Source: JAQVEM01 sp964556165
Lineage (GTDB): Bacteria; Actinomycetota; Humimicrobiia; Humimicrobiales; Humimicrobiaceae
Reading direction: 5' to 3'
Assembly (NCBI GenBank): GCA_964556165.1
Contig: CAZKVH010000031.1
Location: 1 to 9,671 of the forward strand
Length of the DNA: 9,671 bases
This document shows, piece by piece, positions 1 through 4,886 of the stretch. The position numbers were made by a program, and so were the translations under genes. The first letter of the stretch is position 1. The number at the start of each line of letters is the position of its first letter. Under the pieces are notes generated by a model, which saw only the letters and a program-made list of their open reading frames with translations, was not told where the DNA came from and ran no database searches.

Positions 1-8
1 TTAAAGAA

Positions 9-1073
9 TCAAATAAAATATCCCAGAATACCTTCTACTATGCTCTCGCCTATTTTTTTCTGATAACTGGATTTTTTTAATCTTTCCCTTTCCTTAGAAT
101 TCGAAATAAACGAAGGTTCCACCAGCACAGATGTTAAATTTGTTGCCTTTAAAATAGCATTATTTGTTCCGTGGACCCTGCAATCAAGAACCTTTAAGTT
201 ACCCACAATTTTATCCTGAATAAGGTTGGCGACCCTGTATCCTTCAATAGAGTAAGACTTAAGACCCTTAAAGTAAAAACAACTGGAACCGTTAGCCCTT
301 CTGTCTGCTGAGCAATTTAAGTCCACGCTAACAAGGAGGTCTGCATTATTTTTATTAATATATTCTATCCTATCGTATAAAGAAAAATCTTGCTTTACAT
401 CACCACTTACGGAAATCAGTACTTTGATTCCCTTTTCCAATAATATGCCCCTGCAAAAATTTATTATACTGCTGCAAATGGATATCTTATCATCGAGGTA
501 ATATCCACTACATCCGGCATCTTCTAAATTTCCGCTGTAATCAAGTATAATTTTGCTATCATGTAAATTCTTTTGTTCATTTACATTTTTTATCAAAGGA
601 AAATTAGAAGTTTCCTTAGAATTTATAATTCGCCCCAGACCTTTAAGACCACGGATTGTTTCTTCTCCTGCTATTCCATCATCTGCAATATTCATATTTC
701 TCTGAAATTCCAGTAATGCTCTATGTGTTTTTTCACAGAATATACCATTTTCATCATACATATAGAAACCCAGAGTTTTTAACCAGAGCTGAAGAGTTCT
801 AACGTCATCACCCCTGAAAGGCGGATACTTTAAGTATAACATCCTTTCGCCTATCCTGTATCCTGCATCAACTAATTCCTGCCAGGTTTCCTGATCCATG
901 ATTCCTGTTACCATAAGTCCCCTGTTCTGCTGAAATTTCCTTACCGCGTTTTCAGTTTCAATACCAAAGATTCCGTCAATTTCTGCTTTACCTATGTCAT
1001 AACCGAGTAATTTTAATCTCCTCTGTATGTCTGTAACTTTTTCTCCTGATGAGTTTCTTTTAATTATTTCCAT
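9..1073 (-). CDS. cwlM: CwlM-like protein: two peptidoglycan-binding domains plus degenerate amidase_3 domain
   Basis: 354 aa with no signal peptide or membrane segment, so probably cytoplasmic. Residues 5-70 and 80-147 are two PG_binding_1 repeats (FQQNRGLMVTG and FQRNMNIADDG motifs). Residues 172-354 have an N-acetylmuramoyl-L-alanine amidase (Amidase_3) fold. The usual DPGHGG is DYSGNL (178-183), so the zinc His becomes Gly181. The second ligand Glu becomes Asp195, and SIHAN becomes SVDLN with Asp251. The later Glu (VEPSF, E319) is kept. Hydrolysis is therefore unlikely. The inter-repeat GDDVRTLQ stretch (88-95) and DCRVHG (297-302) match mycobacterial CwlM as I remember it, as does the position after trxB. 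CwlM regulates MurA and lipid II export; here that role is inferred. The C-terminal tail that carries the regulatory phosphothreonine in mycobacteria is absent. The ATG has no clear Shine-Dalgarno, but an in-frame TAG seven codons upstream leaves no better start. Confidence 0.85.
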   Translation of the reverse strand: MEIIKRNSSGEKVTDIQRRLKLLGYDIGKAEIDGIFGIETENAVRKFQQNRGLMVTGIMDQETWQELVDAGYRIGERMLYLKYPPFRGDDVRTLQLWLKTLGFYMYDENGIFCEKTHRALLEFQRNMNIADDGIAGEETIRGLKGLGRIINSKETSNFPLIKNVNEQKNLHDSKIILDYSGNLEDAGCSGYYLDDKISICSSIINFCRGILLEKGIKVLISVSGDVKQDFSLYDRIEYINKNNADLLVSVDLNCSADRRANGSSCFYFKGLKSYSIEGYRVANLIQDKIVGNLKVLDCRVHGTNNAILKATNLTSVLVEPSFISNSKERERLKKSSYQKKIGESIVEGILGYFI

Positions 1074-1137
1074 CTTAATGACTGTATTAATCTAAAGCTA
1101 TTTCTTCCTATTTTAAGGTTTTCTTTTAAAATAATGC

Positions 1138-2094
1138 TCACATGCTCTTGAGATTGCACAGGAATCTATCAGCATACATTGTAGCTATTGAACCATCTGC
1201 AACCGCAGTTATAACCTGCCTTAAAGGCGTATTCCTCACATCACCAACCGCAAATATACCGGGAACGGAAGTTTCCATCCGGGAATTGGTTATGATAAAT
1301 CCTTTCTCGTCAAGTTTTACCAGATCTTTTACCATCATCGAATTAGGTTCCCAGCCAACATACTCAAACACCGCGCTAATCTTTAGCTCAAATGTTTTAC
1401 CATCTTTTTTATTTCTTACTAAAATCCCCTCGAGCTTATCACCGCCAATAAATTTTTCTATTTCAGAACTCCATAAGAATTTTATTTTTTTATTTTCAAA
1501 TGCTCTTTCTCTTAAAATCTGAACTGCGCGAAGCTCGTCCCTTCTGTGTATTATATAAACCACTTCTGCAAATTTTGTAAGAAAAATAGCTTCTTCAACT
1601 GCAGTATCTCCTCCGCCAACAACAGCAACCTTTCTACCATTATAAAGAGCCCCATCACATGTTGCACAAAATGAAATGCCTCTACCTATATACTTATCTT
1701 CATTCTCCACTTTTAAGGTAGCGGGGCTTGCGCCTGTTGCTATTATTATTGCGTTTGCCTTTATAGTTCCTTCATCGCCATTACACTTGAACCTATAAGA
1801 TTTACCACTTCCGTTGCTTTTAATTAATTCAATAGATTCTATGCTAAAGTTGTCTCTTACCTCTATCCCCAATCCCGCGCAATGTTCCACAAGATTCTGG
1901 GCAAGATCAAAACCCGATATATTTTCTTTAAAACCCGGGTAATTTTCAACCAGGTCTGTTTTTACTATTTGACCTCCCGGCATAAGCTTTTCTACAACCT
2001 CTAAATTTAATCCGGCTCTCCTTGCATACAAAGCTGCACTCAAACCACCCGGTCCTGCGCCCACAATAAGCAAATCAGTTTCAACCATGCACAT
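1138..2094 (-). CDS. trxB: thioredoxin-disulfide reductase (NADPH)
   Basis: 318 aa, the normal length. This flavoprotein transfers electrons from NADPH through FAD and a redox disulfide to thioredoxin in the cytoplasm. The FAD-binding Rossmann motif GAGPGG is at residues 12-17, the redox-active CATC at 143-146, and the second nucleotide-binding motif GGGDTA at 160-165. HRRD at 183-186 is followed by RA, the signature for NADPH rather than NADH. GDVR at 284-287, with RQ and TA-DG after it, is the C-terminal FAD contact. The ATG at 2094 has CGGAGGT (2112-2106) 11 nt upstream; the second Met (codon 3) would sit 17 nt away, so the first is preferred. The cwlM-like gene follows after 64 nt with no terminator visible, so the two are probably cotranscribed. 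No thioredoxin gene lies beside it. Confidence 0.96.
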   Translation of the reverse strand: MCMVETDLLIVGAGPGGLSAALYARRAGLNLEVVEKLMPGGQIVKTDLVENYPGFKENISGFDLAQNLVEHCAGLGIEVRDNFSIESIELIKSNGSGKSYRFKCNGDEGTIKANAIIIATGASPATLKVENEDKYIGRGISFCATCDGALYNGRKVAVVGGGDTAVEEAIFLTKFAEVVYIIHRRDELRAVQILRERAFENKKIKFLWSSEIEKFIGGDKLEGILVRNKKDGKTFELKISAVFEYVGWEPNSMMVKDLVKLDEKGFIITNSRMETSVPGIFAVGDVRNTPLRQVITAVADGSIATMYADRFLCNLKSM

Positions 2095-2167
2095 AGTAAA
2101 TCAATACCTCCGTAAATAAAAAAATTTTAAAATAGACAAAAATAACCAAAGCCTATGCCTTATTATT

Positions 2168-2197
2168 ATTATAGATAATTAGAATTTAAAATAAATG
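2168..2197 (-). promoter_or_regulatory. weak candidate promoter for trxB
   Basis: On the minus strand a perfect TATAAT lies at 2173-2168, with transcription expected to start near 2161, about 67 nt before the trxB ATG. No good -35 box is found 16-19 nt upstream; the best is TTTATT. It sits between the upstream terminator hairpin (2239-2217) and trxB, where a promoter is expected. In such AT-rich sequence a lone -10 is weak evidence. Confidence 0.35.
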
Positions 2198-2216
2198 AAA
2201 AAATAGAAGCATATAA

Positions 2217-2239
2217 GAAAAACTTTGCCTATCAGGCAA
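2217..2239 (-). terminator. rho-independent terminator after the RHH gene
   Basis: Read on the minus strand, TTGCC and GGCAA form a perfect 5-bp stem around the loop TGATA (2239-2225). It is followed within two bases by a run of five Ts (2222-2218). It lies 58 nt past the RHH stop and before trxB, where a terminator would separate the two transcripts. The stem is short, so it may be leaky. Confidence 0.55.
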
Positions 2240-2296
2240 TATCAGACCCGGTAATCTTCCTTTATTTAAGACCCAAAAGATAAATACTGGAGATAT

Positions 2297-2533
2297 CTAA
2301 TATTTCTTTGCAGCTTTTTTTATTCTTTTTTCAAGCTCTTCCTCTGACTTCACTCCTGAAATATCAAGGTCCATATCCATTAAAAGTCTTATCGCACTTC
2401 TAACAATCACTGTGTTTGCTATTTTGTGACCGCCGGATTTCTTACATTCAATTCCAAGATTTTCCAGAAATGAAACCATACCGGAAGGCATTGTTATTGG
2501 AACTCTGAAATAATCCTGTTTCCTTTCCACCAT
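2297..2533 (-). CDS. small ribbon-helix-helix DNA-binding protein
   Basis: 78 aa. The predicted order is a short beta strand (YFRVPITMP, 8-16), helix A (about 17-33), a Gly/Lys-rich turn, helix B with alternating hydrophobics (about 39-55), and a charged C-terminal helix rich in Lys and Glu. This is the pattern of Arc/MetJ/CopG ribbon-helix-helix repressors, which dimerise and put the strand in the major groove. No toxin partner is adjacent: trxB follows after a terminator, so an antitoxin role is not supported. The ATG is preceded by AAGAGGTGAT, a strong ribosome site (2546-2537). Its promoter carries a GTCAA/TTGAC palindrome on the -35 box, which would fit autoregulation. The family call is from pattern only; the target is unknown. 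Confidence 0.65.
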   Translation of the reverse strand: MVERKQDYFRVPITMPSGMVSFLENLGIECKKSGGHKIANTVIVRSAIRLLMDMDLDISGVKSEEELEKRIKKAAKKY

Positions 2534-2577
2534 ATCATCACCTCTTGCTACGTTTGTATTGCATTTTTACGTATATG

Positions 2578-2606
2578 AGTATATCTATTAAAACCTAAAT
2601 TGTCAA
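2578..2606 (-). promoter_or_regulatory. sigma-70-type promoter for the RHH gene
   Basis: On the minus strand a perfect TTGACA (2606-2601) is separated by exactly 17 nt from TATACT (2583-2578), which matches the -10 consensus at 5 of 6 positions. Transcription would start near 2571, giving a leader of about 38 nt with the ribosome site well placed. This is the best promoter in the window. Confidence 0.75.
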
Positions 2607-2615
2607 ATTATTGAC
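2602..2615. promoter_or_regulatory. palindromic candidate operator overlapping the -35 box
   Basis: GTCAA-ATTA-TTGAC is an inverted repeat with perfect 5-bp arms and a 4-bp centre. It overlaps the -35 hexamer of the RHH promoter (2601-2606). A repressor bound here would block RNA polymerase. Autoregulation by the RHH protein is the simple hypothesis; 5-bp arms in AT-rich DNA can occur by chance. Confidence 0.4.
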
Positions 2616-2671
2616 TCCGCTGTTAAACCCGTACCTGAAACCTCAAAAAAACACCTGAATAGATATAAGAG

Positions 2672-2680
2672 TGATATAAT
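2672..2680 (+). promoter_or_regulatory. extended -10 promoter for the LOG-family gene
   Basis: TGATATAAT on the plus strand is an extended -10 (TGn followed by a perfect TATAAT). No convincing -35 lies 16-18 nt upstream, which extended -10 promoters can tolerate. Transcription would start near 2687, about 104 nt before the ATG at 2791. Confidence 0.45.
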
Positions 2681-2790
2681 GAAAATGAATATTTTAGAAT
2701 TTAATTTTATAAAACACCCGGAATAGTTTTAATCAGTTAAGATTTTTGCCATGGAAATATATCAGGAAAACAAATACCGGGAGGTAAAAA

Positions 2791-3309
2791 ATGAAAATTA
2801 AAGGAAGAAAGGAAGAAATCATAAAGATTTCCGTTATCGGCGGAAATGATGTAGGTGGTGAGATTTATAAGATTGCTTATGAAGTCGGCAGAGAAATTGC
2901 CAGAAACGATGCGGTTTTGATTTGCGGAGGATTAACAGGCGTAATGGAAGCCGCGTGTAAAGGCGCCAGAGAAGAAGGAGGACTGACTATAGGAATACTG
3001 CCAGGTACAGACGAGAATTCAGCCAATGAATATGTTGATATTAAAATTCCCACAGGGCTGGGGTATGCAAGAAATATAATTGTGGCTCTATCATCGCATG
3101 CTGTAATCGCCATTGATGGCAGCTACGGAACTCTTTCCGAAATTAGCTACTCACTTACTTTTGGTAAACCTTTAATTGGTCTAAAAACCTGGGAAATTAA
3201 CCCCTATAGCGGTAAAATCCCCGATGGCATAATAAGAACTAACACCCCCGAAGAAGCGGTGAAAATCGCTATTAAAAAAGCTAAAGAATATATCAGGAAA
3301 AAACTTTAA
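2791..3309 (+). CDS. TIGR00725-type LOG/Rossmann-fold protein
   Basis: 172 aa. The glycine-rich start ISVIGGND (13-20) and GGLTGVMEAA (46-55), together with GYARN (91-95) and DGSYGTLSE (109-117, with Glu117), give the nucleotide-binding layout of the LOG ('lysine decarboxylase'-like) superfamily. The short length and the GGLTGVMEAA/GYARN signatures point to the TIGR00725 branch, related to plant/algal molybdenum-cofactor carrier protein, rather than to cytokinin-producing LOG. The exact substrate is unknown; a nucleotide or nucleotide-like cofactor is inferred. GSYGT stands where classical LOG enzymes have PGGxGT, so phosphoribohydrolase activity should not be assumed. Strong ribosome site GGGAGGT. 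It is transcribed away from the RHH gene, and its last 17 bp overlap the end of the opposing DUF1844 gene. Confidence 0.85.
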   Translation: MKIKGRKEEIIKISVIGGNDVGGEIYKIAYEVGREIARNDAVLICGGLTGVMEAACKGAREEGGLTIGILPGTDENSANEYVDIKIPTGLGYARNIIVALSSHAVIAIDGSYGTLSEISYSLTFGKPLIGLKTWEINPYSGKIPDGIIRTNTPEEAVKIAIKKAKEYIRKKL

Positions 3310-3697
3310 CAAAATTTATCTGAAGATTAGATAAAGAAGACATTAAGTTCTCTTTTTCCTCTGCGCTCACCTCATCCATAACCACTTTAAGCAATGCATC
3401 AAAGCCATCTACCGCTAATTTCGCCTGTTGTTTATCTTTATATTTATCATTTACTCCAGCAGGAATGCCCATTTTTTTATAAGCAAGACTTGAAAGTGAC
3501 ATCATCATCTGAGTTATAATATCCTTTGTTGTTAGCCTGTCTATTTCCTCCTTTAGCTCTTTAAGTAACTCCTCTTCTTTTTTCTTTGCTTCTTCATCTT
3601 TGTCTTTAAGTTCTTCCCCTGCAAATTTATCTTTTGTATTTTTATCCTCTCCATCCCCGCCTTTTGTACTTTTCTTTTTTTTCTTATCTTTAGCCAT
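3293..3697 (-). CDS. DUF1844 domain protein with charged N-terminus
   Basis: 134 aa. Residues 1-55 are low-complexity, almost entirely Lys, Glu and Asp, and are probably disordered or a charged helix. Residues 56-134 fit DUF1844, a small all-helical domain: a hydrophobic MMMSLSSLAYKKMG helix (64-77), then AKLAVDGFDAL (92-102), then an SAEEKENL helix and an ending close to LxxLQxNFV. The function of the family is not known. The ATG at 3697 follows AAGGTGAT at good spacing. It begins 24 nt after the apt stop, so it is probably cotranscribed with apt. Its 3' end overlaps the convergent LOG-family gene by 17 bp. No membrane segment is seen. Confidence 0.75.
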   Translation of the reverse strand: MAKDKKKKKSTKGGDGEDKNTKDKFAGEELKDKDEEAKKKEEELLKELKEEIDRLTTKDIITQMMMSLSSLAYKKMGIPAGVNDKYKDKQQAKLAVDGFDALLKVVMDEVSAEEKENLMSSLSNLQINFVKVFS

Positions 3698-3721
3698 ATA
3701 AAATCACCTTCCCGTAATATT

Positions 3722-4243
3722 TTATTCAGATTCATATTTAATTAATGAAAAAACTTCATAACCCTTCAAAGTCTCCCGTGGATTTAAAAATTCAAGCTCT
3801 ATTAAAAAACAAAATCCCACAACTATACCACCCATCTTTTCAACAAGCTCGGCTTTGGCTTTACCCGTGCCCCCGGTTGCCACCAGGTCGTCGACAATTA
3901 AAATCCTATCACCTTTTTTTATAGCATCAACATGCATCTGTAAAATATTTTTCCCATACTCAAGTTCATATGAAACTTCGCACGTATCATATGGAAGCTT
4001 GCCTGGCTTTCTTACAGGAATAAATCCCACTCCAAGCCTGTAGGCTATCACAGCTCCATATATGAAAGCCCTAGCCTCGGCACCAAGAACTGCATCAATT
4101 TTCTTACCCCGGCAATGCTCCACCATTTTATCTACTGAATATCTGAACGCTTCTCCATCTCTAAGCAGTGTTGTTATATCTCTAAAAACCACCCCTTTTT
4201 CAGGGAAATCAGGGATACTTCTTATTTTTTGTTTTAAATCCAA
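3722..4243 (-). CDS. apt: adenine phosphoribosyltransferase
   Basis: 173 aa, the usual length. It converts adenine and PRPP to AMP and pyrophosphate (purine salvage, cytoplasm). The N-terminal IPDFPEKGVVFRDIT (10-24) is typical of Apt. RKPGKLP is at 78-84, EYG at 95-97, and the PRPP-binding motif ILIVDDLVATGGT at 114-126. The start is TTG at 4243: AGAAAGGA (4257-4250) lies 6 nt upstream, and the next Met is residue 40, which would delete the conserved N-terminus. DUF1844 follows 24 nt downstream. TTG initiation implies modest translation. Confidence 0.95.
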   Translation of the reverse strand: MDLKQKIRSIPDFPEKGVVFRDITTLLRDGEAFRYSVDKMVEHCRGKKIDAVLGAEARAFIYGAVIAYRLGVGFIPVRKPGKLPYDTCEVSYELEYGKNILQMHVDAIKKGDRILIVDDLVATGGTGKAKAELVEKMGGIVVGFCFLIELEFLNPRETLKGYEVFSLIKYESE

Positions 4244-4343
4244 TTTTTATCCTTTCTGCCATTTTTTCAATAAAATCATAAAGAAAAACGCACCTGCCAT
4301 TTTAAACAAAAAACAAAAAAGGCAGGGACTGCACTTTATTAAT

Positions 4344-4373
4344 ATTATAGTTTATAGAATGCTTTAACCTCAA
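4344..4373 (-). promoter_or_regulatory. candidate promoter for apt-DUF1844
   Basis: On the minus strand TTGAGG (4373-4368) is followed after 18 nt by a perfect TATAAT (4349-4344). Transcription would start near 4337, leaving an untranslated leader of about 94 nt that includes the CCTGCC/GGCAGG inverted repeat. Confidence 0.5.
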
Positions 4374-4413
4374 GTAAATTGCTGTTGAATATTTTCATAA
4401 TTTTATTATATTT

Positions 4414-4430
4414 AAGTTTGAGCTAAACTT
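4414..4430. repeat. 17-bp inverted repeat AAGTTT-N5-AAACTT
   Basis: Perfect 6-bp arms around GAGCT, about 40 bp upstream of the candidate apt -35 box and about 100 bp upstream of the DUF3795 start. It could be a regulator site, but no regulator is identifiable and the sequence is AT-rich, so chance is possible. Confidence 0.3.
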
Positions 4431-4527
4431 TAAGATGCAATTGTGCTGATAACATTTTACAATACTGGAAAACAAATTATGTTTATTTTAAATCAGACAA
4501 CTAGCAAATATTGCAGAGAGGTAAATC

Positions 4528-4722
4528 ATGAAACCGGAGGATTTAATTACTTATTGCGGAGTTTATGGCGGTGCATGTGCAAGATGGAAGGGATATAAAG
4601 CATTCAGAAACATGGTTTCCGCACTTGCTGAATGGCTAAAGCAGCAGATTAAAAAGGCAAATCAGGGTTTCGAGGTACACACAGATAAATATTATCAGAG
4701 CTGCATAAAAAAACTCCAGTAA
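4528..4722 (+). CDS. short DUF3795-like protein, probably internally shortened
   Basis: 64 aa. The first ~40 residues (PEDLITYCGVYGGACARWKGYKAF onward, through an AEWL helix) resemble the N-terminus of DUF3795 proteins, cysteine-rich cytoplasmic proteins of unknown function, usually 100 aa or more. Family members normally have CGLxCGxC here. In this protein the middle Cys is Gly (C10, G14, C17), and the Cys-rich centre I would expect is missing. Residue 41 onward (KKANQGFEVHTDKYYQSCIKKLQ) keeps only one Cys (C59). The gene has a good ribosome site (GAGAGGT, 6 nt from the ATG) and an uninterrupted frame. It is either a reduced functional variant or a decaying copy with an in-frame internal deletion. 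Any metal-binding role is doubtful. Confidence 0.6.
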   Translation: MKPEDLITYCGVYGGACARWKGYKAFRNMVSALAEWLKQQIKKANQGFEVHTDKYYQSCIKKLQ

Positions 4723-4766
4723 AAAATAGTCAATAAATAAGTAAATAATTTTTTTAGTGTAAGAAT

Positions 4767-4783
4767 CGGTGCACACTTCACCG
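4767..4783. repeat. small hairpin CGGTG-N7-CACCG between convergent genes
   Basis: A perfect 5-bp GC-rich stem with a 7-nt loop in the 164-bp gap between the convergent DUF3795 and SDR genes. AGTGT (4756-4760) could instead pair with ACACT (4773-4777). It is not followed by a T-run on either strand, so it is not a standard rho-independent terminator. No better terminator is seen in this gap. Confidence 0.3.
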
Positions 4784-4886
4784 CACTATCACAATAACAA
4801 ATCTTTGTACCCACTATATTCAATTTCTTTTAAGCTCTTTGCAAATCCCAAAAACCAGCAGCCAAAAAACTTTTTAAACTTTTTAT

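Larger units (their letters stand above)
2534..2790. other. divergent intergenic region between RHH and LOG genes
   Basis: 257 bp with no gene. It holds the RHH promoter (2578-2606, minus), the palindrome at 2602-2615, an extended -10 for the plus-strand gene (2672-2680), and the strong ribosome site GGGAGGT at 2779-2785, 5 nt before the ATG at 2791. I see no riboswitch-like structure in it. Confidence 0.6.
4244..4527. other. divergent intergenic region between apt and the DUF3795 gene
   Basis: 284 bp with no supported gene. It contains a candidate apt promoter (4344-4373, minus), a CCTGCC/GGCAGG inverted repeat around a 22-nt A-rich loop (4293-4326), a 10-bp direct repeat ctgccatttt (4256-4265 and 4294-4303), and a palindrome AAGTTT-N5-AAACTT at 4414-4430. 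A TACAAT (4458-4463) could be a -10 for the plus-strand gene, without a clear -35. None of this matches a purine riboswitch that I can recognise. Confidence 0.5.

Noticed and set aside
1142..1522. Open frame of 126 codons on the plus strand
   Set aside because: Fully inside trxB on the opposite strand, with low-complexity Ser/Phe/Ile-rich composition and no ribosome site. It is a shadow of trxB.
2297..2533. RHH protein as antitoxin of a toxin-antitoxin pair
   Set aside because: There is no small partner gene adjacent on the same strand. The downstream gene is trxB behind a terminator, and the upstream gene is divergent.
2791..3309. Annotation as lysine decarboxylase or cytokinin-activating LOG enzyme
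   Set aside because: The classical PGGxGT motif is GSYGT here, and the short length and motifs fit the TIGR00725 branch, whose activity is not established.
3553..3735. 60-codon minus-strand frame, Lys-rich
   Set aside because: Out-of-frame reading of the A-rich charged N-terminus of the DUF1844 gene; the DUF1844 frame has the good ribosome site and the recognisable domain.
4247..4300. 17-codon minus-strand reading frame just upstream of and in frame with apt (MAGAFFFMILLKKWQKG)
   Set aside because: No ribosome site precedes its ATG, the upstream sequence is poly-T, and it ends in TAA before the TTG. It is more likely leader sequence than a leader peptide gene.
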